Assembly (NCBI RefSeq): GCF_037975245.1 | Contig: NC_092577.1 | Coordinates: 11,846,013 to 11,910,012, forward strand | DNA from: Apostichopus japonicus | Lineage: Eukaryota > Echinodermata > Holothuroidea > Aspidochirotida > Stichopodidae | Direction of reading: 5' to 3' | DNA: 64,000 bases | Part shown: piece by piece, positions 1 to 12,500 of the stretch | How the letters are laid out: each line of letters starts with the position of its first letter | How positions within the stretch are numbered: position 1 is the stretch's first letter | Program-made: the position numbers and the translations under genes | The notes under the pieces: generated by a model | Databases searched by the model: none | Told to the model about the DNA's origin: nothing | Seen by the model: the letters and a program-made list of their open reading frames with translations, nothing else

Positions 1-3000
1 TTGTGTCCCTGTACACGGGGATCTTCATTACACAGATCATGTGTATGGTGTTGTGAGAGATATTACCATGTCATTTGATAAAGAATTGTTATGAGGTTTC
101 ATGGATGGATAATCGTTGACGACAAGAAACAAGTATGTGCGGCCATTTGTAAATATAGTTGCGCAGACATTATTGTATACGTAAAAGGGGATTCAGGTGC
201 CGATGGACATAGGGAAACATCACCCCTATTTACAAATGGCGAAATGTTTCAATTAACAAATTTTTTTATCCAGTCATCTTTGCTAGTTACAGGGCTACTG
301 CCAAATTTGGAGGATAAAGCGATCTGTTAAAATTCAGTGTTGTATTTTACGGTAGAATACCGGCAGCACTAAAACGTAATACAATAAAGTTCGTGAAAAA
401 CGGGTGCAACTTTTTTTAACTTGTACTTTTAAACTGTGAACTCAAGTAGTTTAGAATTCCGTTTAAGTAAACGGTAAACAGTAAACGTTTCCTACTGTTG
501 CTGTTTTACTTGGAAACCCATTTCGTGTACACACCGCAACTTTCCAGCGTGTAGCTATGTTATGATATAAATACAAATGGCATGCCACATAAATATTTCG
601 ACAACATTTTTCCATTTAAAATTTTTAAAATTTGTATTTTGCTAGTGTTGTCATGATTAATCCAGGAAACATCATTTCTTTCATAAATGTATTTCGCTGG
701 TGAAAAATATTATTCATGTTTTACAATGTAAACTTTGATCCACAGCTGTTGTGTATTATCAAGATTATCCGTCTGACTGATGGCTAGCAATAGTATCTTG
801 TGTAGGCTATTATAAACTTACGCTTAACTTGTAGTTACAACTTAATATCGGAGTCATTGGCAGTAGCCTGGGTGATCATGCCCTACCCGCCCCCACCAAC
901 CCCCCAAAAACACAGAAATATCGAATGAAACGAGAATGGTAAAGAAATTGGCAAAGTAAAATATGTAGAAAATAAATATTAATTCTTGGTTGGCGACTTG
1001 TTGTTATAGCAGCGCGTGATATAGTACTCATTAGGTTTCTTCTTTAGTCATGTTAGCAAAGAGCAACATTACTCTGAACATTTTAAATTTGATTCATTGA
1101 ATGACACTTTAAACCAACACTCCGCACATCATGCGAACTTGTTTGTCGTCATTAATATAACACCTCCAGTTGGGTCAATTAATAAAGATATATGGCATAT
1201 CTGTGTGTATAGTAAAGGCTTCATAATTGACGCACCCCCGTAATTGACGCACCTTCAATTGTTAATAGCAACGATACATCAGGCCACCTAAACTTTTTGC
1301 AGTCAAGCAGAATCACATATTTCATGAGTATGAATCCATTTCAGCTATTTGCTGACCAAATTGTGGTATTTTTAAAGCTTTTTAACACCCTCCACCCAGT
1401 TTTGCAAGTCTTTTGGGCATTTGGAAATTTTACACCCTAAAAATAACCAACATTACCTCAATATGATAACACTACTCTCTGGGACCTGACCTGTCTGAGC
1501 TTAGAGGCTCAGAGCATAGCAAACAGCATCTAAAGTCAATGGATTTAGACTAAGGCCTACACTACAGTTAGCTTACCGAAGAATGTGTCAACTTAGGGGT
1601 ATGAAAGAACTTGACACGGCAGACATTTTGTGGTCAAATTCTGCTCGATTGTACAGTGCATAAGCACAGGACCTTAAATATTTTGAGATCATAACATTTC
1701 TGAGGAACAACACATATGAAAAACACATACAGTTGAGTGATTTGGATTTTTCCTTGATAGACATCGTTATTCAAATCCTTAAGTGCGTCATTTATGAGCC
1801 CACCATGCTACCTACCCACACGTACTGCTCTGCTCCTGTGAATGATCGATATTGTTATTATATCAAAGGCCATAGCCATTTTGAGAATTGAGACAGGCGT
1901 TAAATTTCCCCTCCCGATGTCCATACACCTTCGTGCAGGTCACTGCATAAGTTAAGAGTTTACCATTTAACTTCCATTTTAGCATTATACGCAAGTTTTT
2001 CATATCATAACCCAAATATAACTCACCCTCCTTTTATATCTAGTCTCTGCCCGAAAAGAGGCTTCCATTAAAGAAAAATGTAATTCCCGTTTTAAGAAAA
2101 TCTTTAAACACAATGTTTGGAGTGGATTAGCGTTTTACCACTATTTACTCAATATTATTCAAAATTAACCACAGTGCTAGCTATTTATGCCGTTAAAAGA
2201 GATGGTTTATGAACGATTAATATACTAAATGAATTATATGCAACCTACATCATTTTACCCTGAAAGGAATATGATAATAATGGTCACTTACTTCATGTTT
2301 TCAAAATTAACAGTCATTGGGTTGATGCAAATCTTGCTTTGATCTTGTTTATCACGTATATATTGTACACAAACCCCACAGCAGACTGGCTATACCCGTC
2401 AAATGAAGGCTCACTGTCCCATGTAAGTTCAGTATGACTGCAGTTTCGTTTCATCGTCAATTTAGTGACTGTTAATTGTGGTTTCCCTCGTAAAACATTT
2501 GATTACATTCAACCCTCAATATGTCTTTTACTAGATAGATGTGATGTTGAATTAGCCTAGAACACTTCGAACGTTGTTATAATTATGTTTTGAAATTAAA
2601 CTTTACTTATTTAAATCTAAAAAAGTACTTAAATTATAGTCAAATTTGGACTTTTACTGAAGTTTCGATTTTCAGAAGTTACCAGATTCATTCGGTTGAC
2701 ATTTTATTAGAAATCACTGATTTTCAATTCATTAAAATGCGGAAATTGTTCTGCACCATCATGATTGAAATGTATATGTTTAGTATGACAGCTGCAGGAA
2801 GAACAAACATCAACCCCACCCTAGTCAACTCAATAACGCGCTACAGTATAGTATACGGCCCTTACAATGAACCCAATATACAGACTCCCAACGAGGAAGT
2901 TATTACTGGCCGATCACTTGCATAGATCTAACGATTTCTGTTTCATGGCAAATGACCAATTGCAGACATTAAAATAATATGTCGGAGTGAATGTTCACTT

Positions 3001-3003
3001 ACC
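1..3003 (-). other. Upstream flank and inferred 5'-UTR intron of a TRIM copy (A) off the left edge
   Basis: This stretch is homologous to the DNA just upstream of the other TRIM copies; bases 1-110, for example, match 7301-7400. No coding exon is present. On the minus strand a consensus donor, AG|GTAAGTG, sits with its last exon base at 3003. The same donor occurs at the same place in flanks B, C, D and E. I infer that an untranslated first exon ends here and that the rest is an intron leading to a coding exon left of base 1. Relative to flank D it carries an inserted element at 1217-1801. A short palindrome (CCGTTTA-AG-TAAACGG) lies at 459-474 and is shared with flank B. Confidence 0.6.
1217..1801. 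mobile_element. Candidate non-autonomous DNA transposon (MITE-like)
   Basis: This segment of about 585 bp is absent from the matching place in flank D (near 28735), where homology runs almost directly across. Its ends are imperfect inverted repeats: GGCTTCATAATTGACGCAC at the left and the reverse complement of GGGCTCATAAATGACGCAC at the right, 16 of 19 matching by eye. A second TAATTGACGCACC lies just inside the left end. No coding capacity is seen. I could not identify a clear target-site duplication, so the superfamily is unassigned. Confidence 0.45.
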
Positions 3004-4440
3004 TTATTCTATCGTAAAGATCTCACGCATGGGTTGATGTCAAAAATAATTTGATACAAGACAAAATAACAACACCCGCAACGAAACACAGATTTACTAT
3101 CTTTTTAATTGTATGAATCACCGGTATCATGGTTACATGGGGTTATACTATGTAGGTATTCAAGTATAATACAATCAACACGCCCTGTAGTGACTTACTA
3201 CAACGTAATCACTGAGGTCAGGATCTAATGAAGTTGTCAAGGTAGAGGGGAATTCCTGAAAAAAGGGACAATATCCAAGGTCAGCAGGGCGTGTCACGGA
3301 TCAACGATTTTTCATAGTCTATTTACCGATTGTATGGAAATCTTTTGGTAACGTCGACGTGCTAAATGTTAACTTAATCCCTTAACTACTTCGGTCTATT
3401 CTAAGCCCACTGATATTCATATTATTAACACTTTAATAGTTTTCACCCACATAATCTCAAGAGTTCTATCGTTTACAGCCAATGCCTTAGACTTAACACA
3501 ATTGCTCCCACCCACGTGATTTTGAAAACCAAGTATCCATTTTAACTGGTTATTTCTTAAACGTCGGATATACATCGTCATGGAATACAGCAAATTCCTG
3601 TTTGGTCAAGCTGAACAATATTTAAATAAGCAAAACTGCAGGAAGGTAGGGTGACATATGAAAACTAGAAGTGCTGTGTTGCTTAAACAGACATTACAGT
3701 AAATTAAAGTAAGATGTAAACTAGGCCAATGAGAGAATCAACCTGGGCAATTAACCTTGATCCAAACTAGTGTGGGTGCAAAATTGATAAGTAAATTTAC
3801 ACAAACAAGCTGTCAATTTGATTATTTTAATTAAGTTTGGCCTAATAAACAGTGTAGACTTAAAGCAGATTTAAAGGTATTGTTGTAAAGTAATGTTAGC
3901 ACTTCACAGAAGTATGAAATAAATGTAGCACCTTCATAAGGTACTATGGAGTGATGTTCATGGAAGCGAATTTTATTTCTAAATCAAACATACCAACTTC
4001 ATGAATATTACATGAAGTATATTCACAAACTATACTGCTTGCATTAAATTTGTTTTGCAGAAAATGGATTTGATAATGAATCTTTTGCCTTTTGCAAGAG
4101 TGTGACATAAAACTTTTGATTCCAAACATGGGATAAAGATTAAATTCTTGAAGAAGTACCGCATGATAGTCAACTTCATTTTGGGGGGTAGGGTGAGAGG
4201 TCGTGATTTTGTATTTCTTTTTATCAGCCTGGTTTAACTGTTCCCAAAATAGACCATACACGTATTATGGGGTGGGGTAGGGGCAATTAGATATTTCAAG
4301 CTACAAGCTACAAGCTGTAAAAAAGGATACCTACACCTGCTGCAAGTGGAATCAATGGACTGTTCTGTCATTTAAAACTAATTCAATACATATCGACTAC
4401 TACTTCAACTGAACTTGTTTGTTCAGAGGAAGGATGTAGG
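3004..4440. other. Spacer between copies A and B, no gene seen
   Basis: The first 350 bases continue the flank shared with 9600-9960, 19460-19800, 30990-31330 and 42145-42390, where the promoters of the copies should lie. The rest is AT-rich and seems unique. The ORFs present are short and have no recognisable protein character. Confidence 0.4.
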
Positions 4441-4846
4441 GTGCAGGATTGCTTTAGTGTATTTATTACAAAAATATCTGTACCTTGATTATAACATTCT
4501 AGTCATTGCTTTAGTTTACATTCTAGGGGACCTCTCCTCCATACACGCATTATTCTCGCAGGCAACTTGGACGTGTAAAAGAGTGAACTGCCCTCACTAT
4601 GTGAAATATCTCAACCAGGGAACTACTTACAGCCAACTGCTGAATTATATAAATGAATATAGTTCATACTCATGTTGTTTTTGGATATTATTTGTTGGAA
4701 AGGAAATAATCAAACAAACAAAATAAATCAAACGTTTGTTATAGAAAATGTAGAAATCGTATTTCTCGATGAAAACAAATCTGAATTTAGTTTAAATGCA
4801 CCTTCTAAGGTTCTGTCTAATTATACGATTAAATATATACCTTAAT
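4441..4846 (-). other. 3' flank/3'-UTR of TRIM copy B
   Basis: This block is shared with the 3' flanks of copies C, D and E. A minus-strand AATAAA lies at 4462-4467, about 380 nt past the stop codon. The equivalent site is ATTAAA at 24036-24041 in copy D and at 38131-38136 in copy E. It may be the poly(A) signal. Confidence 0.35.
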
Positions 4847-7030
4847 CTATATCACTACAAGACCGTATGTGTACAGCTTTCCTGAAGTCGATGTTGATAA
4901 TACAAGGTTTTCGGTCCCATTCTTTTCTAGCGTTGTCACACAGCTAGCGTTATCATCTACTCTCAGTGTCAATAGCTGTCGACCATCCTGACTGTATTGT
5001 ACCAGGATGCATACCCGCTGATATAACATGCGTGTACACCATAACATGTATATGAACTCGTTCTTGTCTGTGCAGACACTGCGAGGACTCCACTTGCATC
5101 CATCAATATCTGGTGTGGTGAATTCATACATTAGCTTACTCAGTGATTCCTTCATGGTGACTGCATATGCTCTATCATTGCAACAGACAATAATATTACC
5201 TCTATGTGCAGTGATATCAAAAGCCCTATCGACTACATCTGGAAGGGTAATCACGTGACTGTAAATCAACTGATCAGTAAATACATACACATCTCTGCTG
5301 TTAGTACCGACAATAATATGACTTTTTACAGGATCAATCGTTACACAACTCGGTTGCCGATTAAATTGCCACTTGGTAACGACGTCACCAATGTGCTTCA
5401 TGCTAGATGCACCATCACGTACATCGTAAATTCCGATGTTGCCAGAGGTACAAACTGTTATTACTTTGAACTCTGATAAAGGGCAGCAAGAACACCATGC
5501 AAAAGACTTGATCGTAGCATACTTGAGCAGATCCTGCCGTTGTATTTCTCCTTTCCTGTTGACCACAATGATGTGCAAGAACCCAGTTGTCATACCAGTT
5601 ACGACGATGTTGCCATTTCCGCTGCTGGTAATACCAGAGATCCAACTATGCCTACCTTTGATTCCTGCAATATCAACCACTGACTCTTCATGCTGAGCAA
5701 TCGTTACGTTGTCTTTAAAAACATCCGTTATATCACTGATAAAGAAATCAGATACAGATTCTAACTCTGGATATTCTTTTTTCAATTCGTCTATCAGAGT
5801 TTCACATGCTGCTCTAATATCAGGAATACACTGAGCGTCTGTCCAATCGTCTTTAGCAGCAAGAATAGATGAGGTCGTTGATGTAAAGTTCTCGTATCGT
5901 TTGATAATCGTGTGACAATAATCTGACATTTTTTTCAGCTCATCTTTATTTGTTTTTACACGCAAATCTTTGGTTGTCATTAATTCCTTTAGGCAGAAAT
6001 TTAAGCTATCAAGTTTGCTAATGAGTGCGCACTCAGTTTTATCACATTTCTGATTAAACTCCTCGTATTCGTCGTTATATTGTTTTTTCACTGTTTTCCT
6101 AATTTTATCATATTTCCCTCTCACTTGGTTTAATTCCTCTTCTAAATTAATGTTTATCTGACCATCTTTATCTCTTCTTCTGCTTTCTATATCCTTTAAG
6201 CCTCTTTTTCGTAATTCAGTACATGCATCAAGTTTATCATTAATCTTCTGCGTCTGGTTCAGGTGCTGATTTATCAACTTATGTGTCTTTTTCTTGGCAT
6301 TTTCGTTCAACTTGTGCATAGTAGTTTCAATTTTGTTTGGTAAGTCGTATAGTTTGTCTTTGTGTTTGTTTAGTTCCGCAAGTTTTGGTGTCAAGACTTC
6401 TCTTTCACGTTTTGCTAGTTCAGATACGTCTTGTAGGTCATGACCTTTGTGTTTACTATATATACAGACTATGCATACTGGTACCTGTCGGCACGTACAG
6501 CAACATAACTTTGCTTCTTTTGTCTTGTGTATGTGGCACCTGGGATTTTCCGTAAGTGTCGTTAGTTTCTCCAGCGTAAGGTTCCTGGCCTCAATAGTAT
6601 CCAATTTCAGAATATGAGTTTGGTGTTCTGTGAACATTTTATTTTTCACGTGAACCTTGTAACATTTATCACATAAAAAGTCTCTACACTTAAAGCAGTA
6701 TGCAAGCACTTTTGTATTTTCTGAACAACTCACACATTGTTTGACGGTTTCATTTTCAAACAATTTTTGCAAGTTTACAAACTCAATCATACTCATCATT
6801 TGAAAGTCAGTCTTGAAATCATCTACTCCATTTTCCGGTATGACATAATCCTGTTGACAAAATGGACATTTAACCGTCCTATCTTGACTGGCTTGAATAG
6901 CTGTATTTAAGCAATCCCTGCAATATCGATGAAGACATGGTAACATCTTTGGTTCTCTAAATTGCTTCAAACAAACAGCACACAGAAAGAAGTTCTCTGC
7001 CAGGTCTTTGAGAGGAAATGTCGAAGCCAT
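4847..7030 (-). CDS. TRIM-like RING/B-box/coiled-coil/beta-propeller protein (copy B, intact)
   Basis: This is a complete 727-residue ORF in one exon. The RING finger is C3HC4 (C17, C20, C32, H34, C37, C40, C55, C58). The first B-box-like zinc site includes C99, C102, C112, C115, C120, C123 and H127. The second spans about 165-200 (C165, H168, C186, C189, H194, H197). Residues 205-390 are charged and heptad-like, as expected of the TRIM coiled coil. Residues 445-727 form repeated beta-strand blocks of an NHL/WD-like propeller; there is no SPRY domain. RING-TRIM proteins are E3 ubiquitin ligases that dimerise through the coiled coil and bind targets through the C-terminal domain. The ATG is chosen because MAS..PLKDLAENFFLC is shared by all paralogues and a splice acceptor lies just upstream. 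The ligand is unknown; innate immune sensing is possible but not shown. Confidence 0.93.
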   Translation of the reverse strand: MASTFPLKDLAENFFLCAVCLKQFREPKMLPCLHRYCRDCLNTAIQASQDRTVKCPFCQQDYVIPENGVDDFKTDFQMMSMIEFVNLQKLFENETVKQCVSCSENTKVLAYCFKCRDFLCDKCYKVHVKNKMFTEHQTHILKLDTIEARNLTLEKLTTLTENPRCHIHKTKEAKLCCCTCRQVPVCIVCIYSKHKGHDLQDVSELAKREREVLTPKLAELNKHKDKLYDLPNKIETTMHKLNENAKKKTHKLINQHLNQTQKINDKLDACTELRKRGLKDIESRRRDKDGQININLEEELNQVRGKYDKIRKTVKKQYNDEYEEFNQKCDKTECALISKLDSLNFCLKELMTTKDLRVKTNKDELKKMSDYCHTIIKRYENFTSTTSSILAAKDDWTDAQCIPDIRAACETLIDELKKEYPELESVSDFFISDITDVFKDNVTIAQHEESVVDIAGIKGRHSWISGITSSGNGNIVVTGMTTGFLHIIVVNRKGEIQRQDLLKYATIKSFAWCSCCPLSEFKVITVCTSGNIGIYDVRDGASSMKHIGDVVTKWQFNRQPSCVTIDPVKSHIIVGTNSRDVYVFTDQLIYSHVITLPDVVDRAFDITAHRGNIIVCCNDRAYAVTMKESLSKLMYEFTTPDIDGCKWSPRSVCTDKNEFIYMLWCTRMLYQRVCILVQYSQDGRQLLTLRVDDNASCVTTLEKNGTENLVLSTSTSGKLYTYGLVVI

Positions 7031-9596
7031 ACGTCCGGTTCACGAGACTGCAATTTAATTTTTCAAATAATATAGAATTTAACACACAATTGCTGTATTA
7101 TTCCTCTTCTAATTACTAACATGCGTTTTATTTTGCCAAAAACTTTAAGGAAAGAGAAACATGAAAGAATTTTTTATGTTGCTCTAGCTGTATTACGTCA
7201 AAAGTCTTAGAAATTTGTGTTGGTAATTTCAGATCTTTCGTGGGTACAAATAACTACTATTTGACAAAAACTGTTAGCACCCCAAGTTGCAGAACCCCCA
7301 TCGTGTCCCTATACACGGGGATCTACATTACACAGATCATGTGTATGGTGTTGTGGAAGATATTACCATGTCATTTGATAAAGAATTGTTATGAGAAAGA
7401 AAGAAAGAAAGAAAGTCGCTGACGACAAGAAACAAATATGTGCAGCATTTTTTAAATGAAGTTGCAAAGTCATTATTGTAAATAAAAAAAGGGGGATTCA
7501 GGTGCCGATGGACATAGGGAAGCATCACCAGTATTTACGAATAGCGAAATGTCTCAATTCTAATGATATTATTTTATCCATTCATATTTGCTAGTTTTAG
7601 GGCTACTTCCAAATTTTGAGGATAATGCGATCTGTTAAAATTCAGTGTTGTATATTACGGTAGAATACCGGCAGCACTGAAAGGTAATAAAATAAAGTTC
7701 GTGAAAAACGGGTGTAACTTTTTAACTTGAACTTTTAAACCGTGAAACAAGTGGTTTAGAATTCCGTTTAAGTAAACGGTAAACAGTAAACGTTTCCTAC
7801 TGTTGCTGTTTTACTTGGAAACCCATTTCGTGTAATTACCGCAACTTTCCAGCGTCTTACACCAACTTATTAGGCGACCAAGGTGTAGGTGTAATGATTT
7901 TGTAAGAGCTAAGTCAACTCTATATAAAATGTGTGTATTTGTGATAATATTGAACGCGGTCACCTTAATTTTGGCACATACAACACAGTTTTCAAGCAGT
8001 AAAGATATTTTTTTATATCAAATGCAATATTTTTAGCAGTCTGGATGAATAATAATACATATAAGATGTGCATACTGTAGCACCGAAAGCACATAAAGAG
8101 GACGTAGCCCACAAACTTTTGGTAACACTTCATAATGAATATACAAATGTTTGTGTCCGGATAGGCGGTAACTGATACTAAATGGTACTTAAGTGTAGTT
8201 CTTCTCACACACAGCTTAAATAATTGGTATCATATTCTTAATAAACATTATGTTATTGTTTATTCTCATTATCATTCTGGCAATAATGGTGAACGTTAAT
8301 CGACGGTGTTATTGTAATTTTACTTCAATAACGGCTTTTATTTTAAAGAACGGACAGTTAATGTTAATTAACAATGCACATGTTTTATAACATTGATCTG
8401 TTAGTTTAGCAATGAAACATTGTTATCATATATATACAAACGACATGCCACATTAACATTTCGTCAACAGTTTTCCTTTTACTTGAAATTTTCATTTTGC
8501 TAGTGTAGCCATGATTAATCCAGGCAACAACATTTCTTTCATAAATGTATTCCGCTTGTTAACAGTATTATTGATGTTTTAAAATATAAGCTTTGATCCA
8601 CAGCTGTTGTGTATTATCAAGATTATCCGTCTGACTGATGGCTAGCAACAGTATCTTGTGTAGGCTATTATAAAATTACGCTTGCCTTACACATATATTT
8701 AGGAGCCAGTGGCATTAGCCTGGGTGATCTTGCCCTACCCCTCCCCCCCCCCCCAACAGAAATATCGAATGAAACGAGGATGGAAAATAAACTGGCAGAG
8801 CAAAAAATCCATGTTTATACCCGTTTGCGCACGTCGCTACGTAACTTATCATTAACTTCGAATTCATCATTATAAGCAGGTTATTTGTATCGTACATCTA
8901 GTATAGCTTAAACCCCTTTTATATCTAGTTTCTACCCAAAAAAGATACCTGCATTAAAAAAGTGAAGTTCCCGTGGTAAGAAAATCTTAAAACACAATGT
9001 TTGGAGTGGACTATCGTTTTACCAATATTTGTTCAATGTTAATCGAATGAACGGCACTACTAGCTATTTATGCCGTTAAAAGAGAACGTTTCATGAACGA
9101 TTAATATGCTAAATGAATTATATTCAACCTACATCATTTAACACTGAAAGGCATATAATAAAATGTTCACTTAGTTTCATCTTTCCAAAATTAATAGTCA
9201 TTGGGTTGATGCAAATCTTGCTTTGATTTTGTTGATCACGTATATATTGTACACAAACCTCAAAGCAGACTGGATATACCCGTCGAATGAAGGCTCACTG
9301 TCCAATGTACTTACAGTATGACTGTAGTCTCGTTTCATCGTCTACCGTGAACAACTTGGTGACTTTTCATTGTGTTTTATCTCGTAAAACATTTGATTCT
9401 ATTCAACCCTCAATATGTCTTTAACTAGATAGATGTGATGTTGAATTAAATGCCTAAAACAATTAAAACGTTGTTACAATTATGTTTTGAAATGAAACTT
9501 TGCCTACTTCAATCCAAGAAAGGTACTTAAATTATATTTAAATTTGAACTTTTACTGAAGTTTCGATTTCAGTATATTGGTGTCTGTTCACTTACC
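7031..9596 (-). other. 5'-UTR remnant and inferred intron of TRIM copy B (intron 7048-9595)
   Basis: On the minus strand the acceptor TTGCAG ends at 7048 and leaves 17 nt of 5'-UTR before the ATG. The matching donor AG|GTAAGTGA has its last exon base at 9596. Both sites are conserved in position in copies C, D and E. The inferred intron of 2548 bp holds no coding sequence. It contains the GAAA array at 7395-7415, a 12-base C run at 8743-8754, and the palindrome shared with flank A at 7764-7779. Confidence 0.6.
7395..7415. repeat. (GAAA)n microsatellite
   Basis: About five GAAA units, absent from the homologous site near base 95 of flank A. It is therefore a recent local expansion. Confidence 0.85.
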
Positions 9597-12500
9597 TATT
9601 TCTATCGTAAAGACCGCACACAAAGGTTGATGTCAAAAATGGTGTGCTTCAAAACAAAATAACAACAACTGCAACGAAACACAGTTTATAATCATCTTAA
9701 TTGTATGAATCACCGGTATCATGTTTACATGAGGTTATACTGTACTGTGTGGGTATTCAAGTGTAATATAATTAACACGCCATGTAGTGACGTACTACAA
9801 ATAAATCACTGAGTTCAGGATCTAATGAAGTTGTCAACATAAAGGTGAATTCCTGGAAAAGGGGACAATATCCAAGGTCAGTAGGCCGTGTCACGAATCA
9901 GCGATTTTTCATAGTCTATTTACAGATTGTATAGAAACTTTCACGTATCGTCGACGTGCTAAATGTTGACTTAGTTTGAAAAGGTTATATTCTGTAAAGA
10001 GGTATTATTGGTTAATATTTAGAAGGGAATATTTTATGACCTAATAACAAAATGATTGTGTACCAAATTTCGCCAGGCTAACATTTGCACCAAAGGAATG
10101 GGTTTGGCTTCATTGCATAATTTCAGACAAAATTTGAAAAATTATTATTTTGTTCTGTAATGCGTAGATGCTTCACACTGAATAATTATAACATTATAAT
10201 TCTGCTTAGATTTGAAAAACGTTCGTCTTCCAAAGCAGGCTGCGTGATAGAATGAATAACTAGTCCGCACAAATTTCGTTAGCCGGGGGTGGGGGAGGAG
10301 AGGGAGGAATACGGTTCAGTCGGGGGATTTGTTGCATTTCCGCCGGGGAAGGAAAGTACTAACACGCATGTACCTTCACTCCAACCTCCCAATGAAACCT
10401 CAAGTATTTATTAGCAAATGATGCATTTGGGGCTACTTCTATAGGCATAACATACAGTCTAAATATGCCTCAAAATACAAACTTTGACGTCTAAATTCCA
10501 CTGTTTCTTCACATTTACAAACCCTCCTAGAATTACTACGACTCATTAGGAACTAGCAACTATTTAACGCGGCGTAATTATAACTCTGTGGTACAACAGG
10601 GCACACAATTGATAATCGCTGTACACAGTTCGCAGCACAGTTAAATGTACTGTAGCAAAAGTCAACATAAGAGTAGAACGATGGAACTATTATGTTACCG
10701 TAGAACCATTTCAGTACGGTTTTGCCGAACTGAAATAACAGTTGACAAGATTTTAAAATGCGAAATAATAATGTACAAATACTTAGTATACATTACTAAT
10801 AATTATTAAGCATATTGCGGGGATCGCGTCTCAGTTTTGATATAAATGGACATCATGCTGGATGCAGTCTGAGATTCCACTGAATGATTGCGCTGATCAC
10901 AATCTCAATTACATTTATATTAGATGAAACACTTTTTGTGGAAATATTATTTGCCATCGCGTGACAAGGCGGATGGTATTAATACCTATGCCATTTAGAA
11001 TAAAGCTACAAACGAGAGCTGAATCCTCCCACATCTTCGGAAAGTTTGTTGGAAAATAGGGTCAAAGCAACAGACGTACTCTTATACAAATAGGAGACAA
11101 AGTTACAAAGCCGCGAGAGAGCACTGACTGACGGGTAAGTTAGAGAATCTGAAAAAAGGAAATAATTTTTTACAAAATCTATCTTTGAAGTTTCAAATGT
11201 ATGATTTTTAGACATATAGGAATCCCTGCACCGACGTAAGGTCGTCTGTAAAGGAAATATATGAGTCGAAAACACATTAAAGCTTTAATGTGGCAATATG
11301 TAGTGTTATCGATTGGCTGAGTCGTAAGGCTACGACAATACTAATTCAAACGCTGTCACTTCGGCTTGGTCGTTCATCGTGCCCATCAGAACTGATTATG
11401 TGAGGGCTATATCATATTCATATAAAGTTGAAGTACAGAGTATATGTTCCAGACTTGATATGAATTAATATCAACATGATATGTTGAACGAATATAGAAG
11501 AGTGCGATAAAGGGAGTGAATAAAGGAAGAATAACCACATAGGAACAAAACCATTACTTTACTACTAATAAGATTAGACTGTAAAGGTTAACTTGCTTTT
11601 GGAAGTGGAAGTTGAAGTTAAACCTATGGCGGACATCAGCTGGACAGGTCTTCCTTGCACGTGGTCTACAATAAGCCCATGATACTTTCTTTCCTCAAGT
11701 TTCAAGATGACAGAGCTGATCGCAGTATGTTAATTTCTATGCATTCACTTATCTAACGATGCTCTCCCCGACAATGCTGGAATTACACAAAAGGGAGCCA
11801 ATCAGTCAAATGATATATATATTTTTATTTCGTGTACCTCATAATCCGTCTATAATATGTTTAAAAAATTTAAAAATAAATTAGAAATTTAATTCTAACC
11901 GTCACCTCGAAATGTACAATGTTAATGGATATTGAAAAGAAGATTTTTTAAAAACTTTCTTTATCAAAGGTAATAATGTGTGGAAAAAAAATAGTGGAAT
12001 TTCTGAAATAAACCTGGTCACAATTCGCGACAAAAATTGAATGTTTGAGATTAAGCAGTCAAACCTTTGACATGAAATGTTGCATTTTCCAATATACGAT
12101 TTGGGATACTGTAGTAAGAATGATACCCGAACCCAATGATTTTCATGCCACTTTGTAGATAGTGGCACAGAGGATCAAAGAAAAGCAGGAGAGTAAACAA
12201 AGTACTGTACTCGCTTAATGCACTTTATTAATAACTTTCACCAAACATTGATTGAGGAACATTCAAGACGTAAAGGATTGTTTTTCTATTATGATTTAAA
12301 ACCTGTTAATGATATATAAAAGCACTTAAATGAGTATTAAGTTTGTATTAGCTAGTTTAACGTAACATTTTCTCTGTCTATTTCTAGATACATATCACAG
12401 AAAGAGGGCTCTTCATTTACACCAATGGCATCGACAGCTGAATTTAGGATTTAGGGAAGAGATGCAACGAAAGCTGACGAGAGGGTTTAATATAGATTAC

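Noticed and set aside
2590-2925. ORF of 111 residues on the plus strand in flank A
   Set aside because: It is not preserved in the homologous flanks B, C, D and E, and its composition is that of AT-rich non-coding DNA.
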